A stretch of 64,000 bases of DNA from Flavobacterium daejeonense DSM 17708 (GTDB lineage: Bacteria; Bacteroidota; Bacteroidia; Flavobacteriales; Flavobacteriaceae): NCBI RefSeq assembly GCF_000425425.1, contig NZ_AUDK01000011.1, positions 1 through 64,000 on the forward strand. Direction: 5' to 3'. Each line of letters starts with the position of its first letter. The stretch's first letter is position 1. Below the pieces are notes generated by a model, which saw only the letters and a list, made by a program, of their open reading frames with translations, was not told the DNA's origin and did no database searches. Shown here piece after piece: positions 35,974 to 44,790 of this stretch. Both the position numbers and the translations under genes were made by a program.

Positions 35974-37374
35974 TTGAAATCTTTTAAACTCAATACAAAA
36001 TACAAACAAATACTGGCTGACACGATTACTCCTGTTAGCGTGTATTTTAAGATAAGAGACAAATTTCCAAATAGTCTTTTACTGGAAAGTAGCGATTATC
36101 ACGGAAACGACAATAGTTTCTCCTATATCTGCTGCAATCCGATTGCTTCGATAAAAATTGAAAACGAAACCATTTTCAAGCAGTTTCCTGACGGAACTTC
36201 CGAAACTACTGCTATCGATGCACAAACTAATATTCCTGAGGTAATTCAGCAGTTTTCAGGTCAGTTTCAATCAGAAAAGAATAATTTCAAATTCATCAAT
36301 AACGGTTTATTTGGTTATATTTCTTATGATGCCGTTCGTTATTTTGAAAAAGTAACTATCGCTAAAAAAGAAAACAGCAATACGATTCCGGATGTGTATT
36401 ATGCCATTTACCAAAACATTATTGCTATCAACCATTTTAAAAATGAGGCTTATATTTTTTGCCACAGCGTTGACGACCACAACAACATTGATGAAATTGA
36501 GCAATTAATGCAATCCCGAAACATTCCTTCGTATAAATTCACCAAAGAAGGCGAAGGTTTCTCTAACCTGACTGACGAAGAATTCAAACACAATGTAGCT
36601 TTAGCAAAAAAACACTGTTTCCGTGGTGATGTATTTCAATTAGTACTTTCCCGACGTTTTACCCAAGGATTCAAAGGAGATGAATTCAATGTTTACAGAG
36701 CTTTAAGAAGTATCAACCCATCGCCTTACCTATTCTTCTTTGATTATGGTGATTTCAAAATATTTGGTTCTTCGCCGGAAGCTCAAATTATTGTAAAAAA
36801 CCGTAAAGCCGAAATTCACCCAATTGCCGGAACGTTCAAAAGAACCGGAGATGACGAAAAGGATGCTGTTCTTGCCAAACAACTATCAGAAGACAAAAAA
36901 GAAAACAGCGAACACGTAATGCTGGTTGATTTGGCCCGAAATGACCTGAGCCGTCATGGACACAATGTAAACGTGGAAAGATACAGAGAAGTACAGTTTT
37001 TCTCTCACGTAATTCATTTGGTTTCTAAAGTTACCGGACATTTGCATGACGATGCCACAACCATGCAGGTAGTTGCCGATACTTTTCCGGCGGGAACTTT
37101 AAGTGGTGCACCAAAACACAGAGCGATGCAGTTAATTGAAGATTATGAAAAAACAAACCGTAATTTTTATGGAGGCGCTATCGGTTTTATGGATTTTGAA
37201 GGCAATTTTAACCATGCCATTATGATACGAACTTTCCTAAGCAAAAATCATCAATTGCACTCTCAGGCAGGAGCCGGAATCGTTGCCAGTTCTGATGAAG
37301 AAAGTGAAATGCAGGAAGTTTACAACAAATTGAGAGCTTTAAACACCGCTTTAGATTTGGCAGAAACAATATAA
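35974..37374 (+). CDS. trpE: Anthranilate synthase component I
   Basis: A 466-residue chorismate-utilising enzyme that makes anthranilate with ammonia delivered by TrpG. The C-terminal chorismate-binding domain shows FQLVLSRRFTQGF, SPEAQIIVKNRKAEIHPIAGTFKRT and SGAPKHRAMQLIE. The N-terminal domain includes LLESSD, the element that binds feedback tryptophan in TrpE. The start is a TTG (MKSFKLNTKYKQ); no upstream in-frame ATG is available. It is the first structural gene of the trp operon, after an attenuator. Confidence 0.95.
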   Translation: MKSFKLNTKYKQILADTITPVSVYFKIRDKFPNSLLLESSDYHGNDNSFSYICCNPIASIKIENETIFKQFPDGTSETTAIDAQTNIPEVIQQFSGQFQSEKNNFKFINNGLFGYISYDAVRYFEKVTIAKKENSNTIPDVYYAIYQNIIAINHFKNEAYIFCHSVDDHNNIDEIEQLMQSRNIPSYKFTKEGEGFSNLTDEEFKHNVALAKKHCFRGDVFQLVLSRRFTQGFKGDEFNVYRALRSINPSPYLFFFDYGDFKIFGSSPEAQIIVKNRKAEIHPIAGTFKRTGDDEKDAVLAKQLSEDKKENSEHVMLVDLARNDLSRHGHNVNVERYREVQFFSHVIHLVSKVTGHLHDDATTMQVVADTFPAGTLSGAPKHRAMQLIEDYEKTNRNFYGGAIGFMDFEGNFNHAIMIRTFLSKNHQLHSQAGAGIVASSDEESEMQEVYNKLRALNTALDLAETI

Positions 37375-37440
37375 AAAGTATTCAGTTTACAGAAATAAAA
37401 TAACGTGAGATTGCTTCGTGCCTCGCAATGACATAAAAAG

Positions 37441-38007
37441 ATGAAAAAAATATTAGTTATAGATAATTATGATAGTTTCACATACAATCTGGTGCATTAT
37501 CTGGAAGATTTAAATTGTGAAGTTACGGTATATAGAAATGATGAATTTGAATTGGAAGAAGTAGCCAAATTCGACAAAATTCTCCTATCTCCGGGGCCTG
37601 GAATTCCGGACGAAGCAGGCTTATTAAAACCAGTTATTGCAAAATACGGTCCTACCAAAAGCATATTTGGAGTTTGTTTAGGTCAACAGGCTATTGGAGA
37701 AGTTTATGGCGGAACACTTTCAAATTTGGACAAAGTCTACCACGGAGTGGCCACAAACGTAAAAACCGTTGTGGACGACGAAGTTTTATTTCAGGGATTA
37801 GAAAAAGAATTTGAAGTAGGCCGTTACCATTCCTGGGTGGTAGATGCTACTTTACCAGAAGATTTAGAAGCCACTTCTTTTGACGAAAATGGTCAGGTGA
37901 TGTCTTTGCGTCACAAAACCTATGATGTTCGTGGTGTGCAATTTCACCCGGAAAGCGTACTGACTCCAAACGGTAAAAAAATGTTGGAAAACTGGGTGAA
38001 TAGCTAA
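37441..38007 (+). CDS. trpG: Anthranilate synthase component II (glutamine amidotransferase)
   Basis: A 188-residue class I glutamine amidotransferase providing ammonia to TrpE. The catalytic Cys79 is in FGVCLGQQAIGE, and the His/Glu pair is in VQFHPESVL near the C-terminus. The N-terminal DNYDSFTYNLVHYLEDL is typical of TrpG. The 66-bp gap from trpE contains a GAGATTGCTTCGTGCCTCGC-type dispersed repeat (37408-37427). In some bacteria the same protein also serves PabB. Confidence 0.95.
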   Translation: MKKILVIDNYDSFTYNLVHYLEDLNCEVTVYRNDEFELEEVAKFDKILLSPGPGIPDEAGLLKPVIAKYGPTKSIFGVCLGQQAIGEVYGGTLSNLDKVYHGVATNVKTVVDDEVLFQGLEKEFEVGRYHSWVVDATLPEDLEATSFDENGQVMSLRHKTYDVRGVQFHPESVLTPNGKKMLENWVNS

Positions 38008-38068
38008 TTTTTAGTATTCAGTTAAAAAACTTTGGGACTTTGTGCCTTTGCGGCTAAAAAACTTAACA

Positions 38069-39061
38069 ATGAAAAACATATTAAATAGATTAATCAATAA
38101 CGAATTGCTTTCCCGTGAGGAGGCTAAAAACGTCTTGGTTAACATCTCAAACGGAAGCTACAATCCAAGCCAGACTGCAGCTTTTTTAACCGTTTACATG
38201 ATGCGAAGCATTAGTATTGAAGAACTTTCCGGTTTTAGAGAAGCCCTTCAGGAATTGTGCGTTCGCATCGATTTATCCGATTACAATACTATCGATTTAG
38301 TAGGAACCGGAGGTGATGGCAAAGACACTTTTAACATCTCAACGCTGGCTTCATTTTTAACAGCCGGAGCCGGAGTAAAAGTAACCAAGCACGGAAATTA
38401 CGGAGTTTCGTCTATCACGGGTTCGAGTAATGTAATGGAAAGTTTAGGAATCAAATTCAGCAATGATGCCGGTTTCCTAAAAAAATGTGTAGAAGAAGCG
38501 GGAATTTGTATCCTGCACGCTCCTCTATTTCATCCGGCGATGAAAAACGTCGGCCCAATCCGAAAAGAATTGGGTGTAAGAACTATTTTCAATATTTTGG
38601 GACCAATGATTAATCCGTCGTTTCCTAAAAATCAATTATTAGGAGTTTTCAACTTGGAATTGGCCAGAATGTATGGTTATTTGTATCAAAATACCGATAG
38701 CAATTTTACCATTGTACATGCCTTAGACGGCTATGACGAAGTATCTTTGACTGGTGCTACAAAAGTTATTACACACAGCACTGAAGGTATGCTAAACCCG
38801 GAAGATTTTGGTGTTCAAAAGATAAAGCAAAGTGAAATTGAAGGCGGAAAAACCGTGGAAGAATCGGCGCAAATGTTCCTGAATATCATTTCCGGAAAAG
38901 GAACCGAAGCCCAAAACAATGTGGTTTGTGCCAATGCAGGTCTGGCCATCGCTACCGTAACCGGATGCACGCCATTAGAAGGATTTGAACAGGCTAAGGA
39001 AAGTTTATTCTCAGGAAAAGGATTAGCTGCCTTGAAAAAATTACAGGAATTAAGTCTTTAA
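38069..39061 (+). CDS. trpD: Anthranilate phosphoribosyltransferase
   Basis: A 330-residue enzyme transferring phosphoribose from PRPP to anthranilate. Conserved segments are VGTGGDGKDTFNIST (PRPP/Mg site), KHGNYGVSS and HPAMKNVGPIRKELGVRTIFNILGP. The frame opens at 38042, but the extra residues are encoded by a repeat-like spacer (CTTTGTGCCTTTGCGG type). The ATG at 38069 (MKNILNRLINNELLS) fits the family. Third gene of the trp operon. Confidence 0.95.
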   Translation: MKNILNRLINNELLSREEAKNVLVNISNGSYNPSQTAAFLTVYMMRSISIEELSGFREALQELCVRIDLSDYNTIDLVGTGGDGKDTFNISTLASFLTAGAGVKVTKHGNYGVSSITGSSNVMESLGIKFSNDAGFLKKCVEEAGICILHAPLFHPAMKNVGPIRKELGVRTIFNILGPMINPSFPKNQLLGVFNLELARMYGYLYQNTDSNFTIVHALDGYDEVSLTGATKVITHSTEGMLNPEDFGVQKIKQSEIEGGKTVEESAQMFLNIISGKGTEAQNNVVCANAGLAIATVTGCTPLEGFEQAKESLFSGKGLAALKKLQELSL

Positions 39062-39070
39062 ATTAAAAAA

Positions 39071-39862
39071 ATGAACATACTCGATAGAATCATCGTTGAC
39101 AAAAAACAAGAAGTTTTTCTTAAGAAATCCATAATTCCGGTTTCACAATTGGAAGCTTCGGTTTTCTTTTGCAAAAAAACAATTTCTTTAAGTAATAATT
39201 TAAAAAACAGCAACTCGGGAATTATTGCTGAACACAAACGTCGCTCACCTTCTAAAGCCGAAATCAACTATGGTTTTACGGTGGAAGAAGTGGTGAAAGG
39301 TTATGAAAGTGCCGGTGCCTGTGGAATTTCTGTTTTGACTGACGGGAAATATTTTGGTGGTTCTTTGGACGATTTATTATTAGCCAGAGCATCGGTAAAT
39401 ATTCCGCTTTTGCGAAAAGAATTCATCGTTGATGAATACCAAATATTAGAAGCCAAAGCACACGGAGCCGATTTGATTTTGCTGATTGCAGCGGTTTTAA
39501 CCCGCGAAGAGATCAAATCCTTATCGGAATTTGCGCAAAGTTTAGGATTAGAAGTTTTATTAGAAGTTCACAATCAGGAAGAATTGGAAAAATCCATTAT
39601 GCCAAGTTTGAACATGATTGGCGTAAACAACAGAAATCTTAAAACATTCGAAGTAAGTTTAGATTTCAGCAAGCAATTGGCCGATTTAATCCCAAATGAA
39701 TTTGTAAAAGTTTCTGAAAGCGGCATCAGTTCCATTGAAGCGATCAACGAATTAAAGCCTTATGGATACAAAGGTTTCCTAATTGGTGAAAACTTTATGA
39801 AAACTGACAATGCCGGAAAAGCAGCAAAGGAATTTATTGATAAGTTAGAAGTTAGAAGTTAG
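39071..39862 (+). CDS. trpC: Indole-3-glycerol phosphate synthase
   Basis: A 263-residue TIM-barrel enzyme that cyclises CdRP to indole-3-glycerol phosphate. Motifs include AEHKRRSPSKAEIN (catalytic Lys), LLRKEFIVDEYQ, and IGVNNRNLKTFEVSLD. The final codons (KLEVRS and stop) are encoded by three perfect 7-bp tandem repeats GTTAGAA (39844-39864). It begins 9 bp after trpD. TrpC and TrpF are separate proteins here, not fused as in E. coli. Confidence 0.95.
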   Translation: MNILDRIIVDKKQEVFLKKSIIPVSQLEASVFFCKKTISLSNNLKNSNSGIIAEHKRRSPSKAEINYGFTVEEVVKGYESAGACGISVLTDGKYFGGSLDDLLLARASVNIPLLRKEFIVDEYQILEAKAHGADLILLIAAVLTREEIKSLSEFAQSLGLEVLLEVHNQEELEKSIMPSLNMIGVNNRNLKTFEVSLDFSKQLADLIPNEFVKVSESGISSIEAINELKPYGYKGFLIGENFMKTDNAGKAAKEFIDKLEVRS

Positions 39863-39864
39863 AA
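39844..39864. repeat. 7-bp tandem repeat across the trpC stop codon
   Basis: GTTAGAA is repeated three times exactly (39844-39850, 39851-39857, 39858-39864). The trpC stop TAG (39860-39862) lies in the third unit. A change in copy number would shift the frame or move the stop, altering only the last few residues. Confidence 0.9.
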
Positions 39865-39958
39865 GATGGAAGTTACAAACTATCAATTAAAAGAAAGCAT
39901 AGAGCTTTGTGAGCTTTGCGAAAACTTAGTGCTCTTTGTGGTTAAAAAATTATAGATT

Positions 39959-40582
39959 ATGAAACTAAAAGTCTGTGGCATGAAATATCCCGACAATATG
40001 CTCGAAGTAGGCGCACTCCTACCCGATTATATGGGATTTATATTTTGGGAAAAATCAGCCCGATATTTTGATGGTATTATGCCTGATTTACCCAATTCAA
40101 TTAAAAAAACAGGTGTTTTTGTCAATGAAACTGTCGAGAATATTATCGAAAAAGTACAAAAATACAATTTGCAGGCGGTACAATTACATGGACATGAATC
40201 TGTAGAATTTTGTTTAAATTTGAAAACGCAATTAGCAGCAGATATTGAGATCATAAAAGTATTTTCGGTAGCCGATGATTTTGATTTCTCCGTTTTAGAA
40301 CCGTTTGAAAAAGCCTGCGATTATTTTCTTTTTGATACCAAAGGAAAATTACCCGGAGGAAACGGAACTACCTTTGACTGGAAAGTATTAGAAAATTATC
40401 CGTCAACAAAACCATTTTTCCTCAGTGGCGGAATTGGTTTAGATGAAATGGAAGCCGTTAATGAAATACTAAAAACCAATTTACCCGTTTTTGCCATTGA
40501 TGTAAACAGTAAATTTGAAATAGAACCAGGATTAAAAAATACCGAAGCACTACAACAGTGCATCGCAATAAAAAACAGTTAA
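39959..40582 (+). CDS. trpF: Phosphoribosylanthranilate isomerase
   Basis: A 207-residue TIM-barrel isomerase. It has the N-terminal [10 protein letters not shown] (catalytic Cys), the [11 protein letters not shown] segment, the [17 protein letters not shown] loop with catalytic Asp, and the C-terminal phosphate site [10 protein letters not shown]...[10 protein letters not shown]. The 96-bp gap after trpC contains the trpC-end tandem repeat and CTTTGTGAGCTTTGCG-type repeat words (39905-39920). Confidence 0.94.
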   Translation: MKLKVCGMKYPDNMLEVGALLPDYMGFIFWEKSARYFDGIMPDLPNSIKKTGVFVNETVENIIEKVQKYNLQAVQLHGHESVEFCLNLKTQLAADIEIIKVFSVADDFDFSVLEPFEKACDYFLFDTKGKLPGGNGTTFDWKVLENYPSTKPFFLSGGIGLDEMEAVNEILKTNLPVFAIDVNSKFEIEPGLKNTEALQQCIAIKNS

Positions 40583-40583
40583 A

Positions 40584-41765
40584 ATGTCATACAACGTTGA
40601 TGAAAAAGGCTATTATGGCCAGTTTGGAGGAGCTTACATTCCGGAAATGTTATATCCAAATGTGGAGGAATTACGCCAGCAATATTTAAAAATCATGGCC
40701 GAACCGGAATTTAAAGCCGAATTTGACCAATTGTTAAAAGATTATGTCGGTCGTCCAAGTCCGTTGTATTTTGCCAAAAGATTATCTGAAAAATACAATA
40801 CTAAAATCTATCTGAAAAGAGAGGATTTAAATCATACCGGCGCGCACAAAATCAACAATACCATCGGACAAATTTTGGTGGCTAAAAAACTAGGCAAAAA
40901 ACGCATTATTGCTGAAACCGGTGCCGGACAGCACGGTGTGGCAACCGCTACCGTTTGCGCTTTAATGGGCTTGGAATGCATTGTATATATGGGAGAAATT
41001 GACATCAAGCGTCAGGCGCCAAACGTTGCCCGAATGAAAATGCTGGGAGCCGAAGTTCGCGCTGCTCTTTCCGGTTCAAGAACATTAAAAGATGCTACTA
41101 ACGAAGCCATTCGCGACTGGATTAACAATCCGGTAGATACGCATTATATCATTGGTTCAGCCATTGGGCCACATCCTTATCCGGATATGGTAACGCGTTT
41201 TCAAAGCGTAATTTCCGAAGAAATAAAATGGCAGTTAAAAGAAAAAGAAGGACGTGAAAATCCGGATTATGTGGTAGCCTGTATTGGCGGAGGAAGTAAT
41301 GCCGCAGGAACTTTTTACCACTTTTTACACGAACCGGAAGTAGGAATCGTAGCGGTGGAAGCCGCCGGAAAAGGCGTTAATTCCGGACACAGTGCCGCCA
41401 CCAGCAAATTAGGGAAAGTGGGAATCATCCACGGTTGTAAAACCCTGTTGATGCAAACTCCTGACGGACAAATCACGGAACCTTATTCCATTTCAGCTGG
41501 TTTGGATTATCCGGGAGTCGGACCAATGCACGCTCATTTAGCAGAAACCGGACGTGCTGAATTTTTCTCAGTTACCGATGACGCAGCGATGAAAGCCGGA
41601 TTAGATCTTTGTAAACTGGAAGGAATTATTCCGGCCATCGAATCTTCTCATGCTTTGGCAGTATTAAACGATAAGAAATTCAAACCCAAAGATGTTGTGG
41701 TAATTTGTCTTTCCGGTCGTGGCGATAAGGATTTAAACACCTATATCGATTATTTCAAATACTAA
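40584..41765 (+). CDS. trpB: Tryptophan synthase beta subunit
   Basis: A 393-residue PLP enzyme condensing indole with serine. The PLP lysine is Lys89 in [11 protein letters not shown], and the phosphate-binding glycine loop is GGGSNAAG. The N-terminal [13 protein letters not shown] is the TrpB1-type signature of the form that pairs with TrpA. It begins 1 bp after the trpF stop, indicating translational coupling. Confidence 0.96.
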   Translation: MSYNVDEKGYYGQFGGAYIPEMLYPNVEELRQQYLKIMAEPEFKAEFDQLLKDYVGRPSPLYFAKRLSEKYNTKIYLKREDLNHTGAHKINNTIGQILVAKKLGKKRIIAETGAGQHGVATATVCALMGLECIVYMGEIDIKRQAPNVARMKMLGAEVRAALSGSRTLKDATNEAIRDWINNPVDTHYIIGSAIGPHPYPDMVTRFQSVISEEIKWQLKEKEGRENPDYVVACIGGGSNAAGTFYHFLHEPEVGIVAVEAAGKGVNSGHSAATSKLGKVGIIHGCKTLLMQTPDGQITEPYSISAGLDYPGVGPMHAHLAETGRAEFFSVTDDAAMKAGLDLCKLEGIIPAIESSHALAVLNDKKFKPKDVVVICLSGRGDKDLNTYIDYFKY

Positions 41766-41845
41766 CAGCTATCTAAAAACGGGAATGGTTTTTAGACCAT
41801 TGCCAATATAAAAAATAAGAAAGTTCAATTTTCAAAACAGCAAAA

Positions 41846-42166
41846 ATGGAAAAGTTATTCGCTTACGGAACTTTAAAAGATAAAGACATTCAGGAAAATA
41901 TTTTTGGGCGCTCTTTATCCGGAACTCCCGACAGATTAATCGGATTTGTCATTAACTATATCGAAATTGAAGAAGAATTCGGATTAGAGAAATACCCAAT
42001 TATCACAGCTACCAACAATCCTGACGATATTGTAAACGGTTTAGTTTATGATATTACCGAAGAAGACGTTCATCTTGCCGATACCTACGAAGGTTTGCAT
42101 TACAAGCGCATCGAAGTAACCTTAGAATCCCTGCAAACGGCCTGGGCTTACATTGTTACCAATTAA
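41846..42166 (+). CDS. Gamma-glutamylcyclotransferase-like (AIG2/GGCT family) protein
   Basis: A 106-residue protein starting with MEKLFAYGTLKD, the YGTL signature of the GGCT fold that binds the gamma-glutamyl group. Its length fits this family, and the loop with YEGLHYKRIEVTL follows. Members cyclise gamma-glutamyl amines or peptides; the substrate here is unknown. It sits within the trp operon between trpB (80 bp upstream) and trpA (152 bp downstream) and shares no obvious step with tryptophan synthesis. Confidence 0.8.
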   Translation: MEKLFAYGTLKDKDIQENIFGRSLSGTPDRLIGFVINYIEIEEEFGLEKYPIITATNNPDDIVNGLVYDITEEDVHLADTYEGLHYKRIEVTLESLQTAWAYIVTN

Positions 42167-42196
42167 AATAGAAAACTAAAATAGTTACTCAATATA

Positions 42197-42292
42197 TCAT
42201 TCCGAGGAACAAAAGATACAAGCGATAGCGAACTAGTGAATCAATCACATCAAGTGATTTAGATAGTGAGATTCCTTCGTTCCTCGGAATGA
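42197..42292. repeat. Palindromic dispersed repeat in front of trpA
   Basis: A perfect 14-bp inverted repeat, TCATTCCGAGGAAC (42197-42210) and GTTCCTCGGAATGA (42279-42292), encloses a smaller hairpin AATCAC/GTGATT. The inner part includes GAGATTCCTTCGTTCCTCGG, a version of words also found at 37408 and 19244. It encodes the first residues of a longer, unlikely trpA start. Confidence 0.8.
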
Positions 42293-42318
42293 CTTTTCAG
42301 GTGTTTAAAAAAGATACA

Positions 42319-43080
42319 ATGAACAGAATCGAACAAAAATTACAGGAAGATAAAAAAATACTTTCCATCTACTTTTCGGCGGGATTTCCTAATCTGAATG
42401 ACACGGCGTCTATAATTCAGGAACTCGAAAAAAATGGTGTGGACTTAATTGAAATTGGATTGCCATTTAGTGATCCCCTTGCAGACGGACCAACCATTCA
42501 GGCAAGTTCCACTGCGGCTTTACAAAACGGAATGACCACTCAGATTTTATTTGACCAATTAAAAGACATCCGTAAAACCGTTTCTATTCCGTTAATCATC
42601 ATGGGATATTTCAATCCTATGTTGCAATATGGTGTAGAAGCTTTTTGTCAAAAATGTGCCGAAATCGGGATTGACGGCTTAATCATTCCGGATTTACCAG
42701 TTGCGGTTTATGCTGAAGAATACAAAGCTATTTTTGACAAATACGGTTTAATCAACATCTTTTTGATTACACCACAAACTTCTGACGAGCGCATTCGTTT
42801 TATTGACAGCGTTTCCAGCGGATTTATCTATATGGTAAGCTCGGCGAGTGTTACCGGATCTTCAGCCGGTTTTGGAAATGTACAGGAAGATTATTTCAAA
42901 CGCATTGCCAATTTGAATTTAAAAAACCCACAAATTGTAGGCTTCGGAATCAACAATGCCGAAACTTTCAATCAGGCTACGCAATACGCTAAAGGCGCCA
43001 TTATTGGTAGTGCTTTTATCAAACATTTATCTGAAAACGGAACCGGAAAAATAGCCGATTTTGTGAAAAGCATTCGATAG
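42319..43080 (+). CDS. trpA: Tryptophan synthase alpha subunit
   Basis: A 253-residue TIM-barrel enzyme cleaving indole-3-glycerol phosphate. The catalytic Glu45 and Asp56 are in VDLIEIGLPFSDPLADGPTIQ, and the phosphate-binding region near VGFGINNAETF is intact. The reading frame opens at 42289, but that start falls in the upstream repeat. The ATG at 42319 (MNRIEQKLQE) gives the normal N-terminus. It is the last trp gene, separated from trpB by the GGCT-like gene; no clear terminator follows. Confidence 0.95.
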   Translation: MNRIEQKLQEDKKILSIYFSAGFPNLNDTASIIQELEKNGVDLIEIGLPFSDPLADGPTIQASSTAALQNGMTTQILFDQLKDIRKTVSIPLIIMGYFNPMLQYGVEAFCQKCAEIGIDGLIIPDLPVAVYAEEYKAIFDKYGLINIFLITPQTSDERIRFIDSVSSGFIYMVSSASVTGSSAGFGNVQEDYFKRIANLNLKNPQIVGFGINNAETFNQATQYAKGAIIGSAFIKHLSENGTGKIADFVKSIR

Positions 43081-43340
43081 TTTTTACTCCATATAAATTT
43101 ATTTACCGCAGATTCGCAGATTAAAAAATTTGTGAATTTGCGTTTTTTTTTGTTTTTGAATACTAGCTGTTTCAAAATTCGAAAAATTATTTTTATATAT
43201 TTGAATTGAAAAATTATGTGGCGTTTGTCCCATATATCTACCCAAAATTGGATGGCTTTGTGTGATTTTGTCACACATATAAACGAGTTGGCGGTCATTA
43301 TAGAACACCACTCACAACAAACAAAATTTTATACTAAAAA
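43081..43340. other. Intergenic region with CAGATT-type repeat, -7 element and hairpin
   Basis: 43106-43150 holds a CGCAGATTCGCAGATTA-type repeat. TATATTTG (43196-43203) is a good -7 element but has no TTTG partner. TGTGTGA (43259-43265) pairs with TCACACA (43271-43277) in a short perfect hairpin. An ORF at 43216 overlaps this and looks spurious. Confidence 0.5.
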
Positions 43341-43937
43341 TTGGAATCAAAAGAAATCGAAGCTAAAGGAACTAATACTAAAGAGATTGAATGGCAAGGT
43401 CCATTTTCATGGTTAGGATATGAAAATCAAAATGGTATTAACAAACTTCCTGATATTGAAGGAGTTTACCTCTGGACATTTAAATATAAAGACGGTTATT
43501 TAATTTATTGTGCAGGAATAACAAAATCTACTCGAACAAGATTTAGACAACATACACTAGAATACAAAAGTGGTAACTATACAGTATTTAATGTTAATGA
43601 AGCTAAAGAAGGCAAACGAGTAGAAATTTGGCACGGATGGTCATATGCAAGGGCTCATCGTGAAGAGTTCAACGAACGAAAGGAAGAAATTTTAAATGCA
43701 GTAGAAGAACAATTAAAGTCGTTCAGAATTTTTGTTGTAAAAGTTCCAGACAAAAGAGAAAGAGCTCGATTTGAAGCAGCCATTATGAACTATATTTATG
43801 GTTCAACTGAAATTTGGGCAGAATTAGCAGACAGAGGAATGGCATTAAGTAAAAGATGGAAAGAAGAACCACCAATTTTGATAAAAAACATAAGCACCGT
43901 TAAATTTTACGGACTTCTAAACACATTAGAAATATAA
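43341..43937 (+). CDS. GIY-YIG-like domain protein
   Basis: A 198-residue protein starting at TTG; the next Met is far inside. Residues about 36-75 read as a divergent GIY-YIG nuclease core: GVYLWTFKYKDGYLIYCAGITKSTRTRFRQHT, in which GVY and YCAG replace GIY and YIG, followed by the conserved Arg and His. The C-terminal part (FEAAIMNYIYG) has the Glu expected at the metal site. Nuclease activity is a guess. It is A/T-rich, isolated and probably accessory. Confidence 0.6.
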   Translation: MESKEIEAKGTNTKEIEWQGPFSWLGYENQNGINKLPDIEGVYLWTFKYKDGYLIYCAGITKSTRTRFRQHTLEYKSGNYTVFNVNEAKEGKRVEIWHGWSYARAHREEFNERKEEILNAVEEQLKSFRIFVVKVPDKRERARFEAAIMNYIYGSTEIWAELADRGMALSKRWKEEPPILIKNISTVKFYGLLNTLEI

Positions 43938-44122
43938 AAAACAACGAACCTCCCTGCTCTCCGAAGTCTCCTGACTTCGAAGCAACACAATTATATTACT
44001 GATACACAAACAAAATAAAACCCGCAAACAGCTAAAACCTTTCCTTCAACATAATTTTCAAACTATTTCAAAAATGCTTAGGTTTGTAATCCGTTTTATT
44101 TAACACTATAAATATTTCAAAA

Positions 44123-44719
44123 TTGGAAGCTGCCTTTACTGCCATTACTATTGCGCATACAAAACTTTGCCCCTCCTTGACAGAGGCTGAATTAGATTTT
44201 TTAAAAACGGGACTTACTATTTCGAAGTTCAAACCCAAACAATTTTATTTAGAAGCCAATACCGTTCAAAAAGCCATCGGATTTGTGTTCAGCGGTTTAG
44301 TGCGCTCCTATTATGTAGATGAAAATGGCAACGAAAAAACCGTCAATTTTATTTCGGAAAATAAATATGCTACGCATTACACTTCTTTTGTAAAGCAGAC
44401 ACCCAGCAAATATCATTTTCAATGTATCGAGCCAACAATTATGGTGAATCTTCCTTACGAACACATTCAGGAAGGCTATAAAAAATTTCCAAATGTAGAA
44501 CGCTACGGCCGATTGATTGCTGAGGCAATTTTGCACATGCAACAAAAAAGAATTGAAAGTTTTTTGTTCGAAAATGCCGAAACCAGATACCTGAATTTCG
44601 TCAAAGAAAACCCCGAATTATTCAATCGGGTTTCTATTTCCGACTTATCTTCTTACTTAGGAATTGAACGTCAATCGCTCACCAGAATCAGAAAAAAAAT
44701 AGCACAAAATACATTTTGA
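44123..44719 (+). CDS. Crp/Fnr-family transcriptional regulator
   Basis: A 198-residue protein starting at TTG. Residues 20-120 form a cyclic-nucleotide-binding-like beta-roll (LTISKFKPKQFYLEANTVQKAIGFVFSGLVRSYYVDENGNEKTVNFI). The C-terminal part contains a helix-turn-helix (VSISDLSSYLGIERQSLTRIRKKI). This matches the large Bacteroidota group of small Crp-like regulators without obvious cAMP residues. Its stop codon lies in a palindrome (44716-44733) which may be its own binding site. The target is likely the downstream hydrolase gene. Confidence 0.88.
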   Translation: MEAAFTAITIAHTKLCPSLTEAELDFLKTGLTISKFKPKQFYLEANTVQKAIGFVFSGLVRSYYVDENGNEKTVNFISENKYATHYTSFVKQTPSKYHFQCIEPTIMVNLPYEHIQEGYKKFPNVERYGRLIAEAILHMQQKRIESFLFENAETRYLNFVKENPELFNRVSISDLSSYLGIERQSLTRIRKKIAQNTF

Positions 44720-44733
44720 CACTTTTGTGTCAA
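44716..44733. promoter_or_regulatory. Candidate Crp/Fnr-type operator
   Basis: TTGACACTTTTGTGTCAA is a perfect 7+4+7 palindrome. It overlaps the stop codon of the Crp/Fnr gene and lies 57 bp upstream of the hydrolase start. The TTGA...TCAA form with a 4-bp centre-to-arm layout resembles Crp/Fnr half-sites. It is not followed by a T run on the plus strand, so it is not a terminator. Confidence 0.5.
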
Positions 44734-44790
44734 CACAAACATGAGGTCTGGTTATAATTTGCAGAATTATTTTTTATTGTTAATACCCTC

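Noticed and set aside
42289..42318. Longer trpA start
   Set aside because: The added residues are encoded by the end of a palindromic repeat, and the conserved TrpA N-terminus starts at 42319.
43216..43416. 66-codon ORF on the plus strand
   Set aside because: It overlaps the start of the GIY-YIG-like gene in another frame and includes a hairpin; no homologous features are visible.
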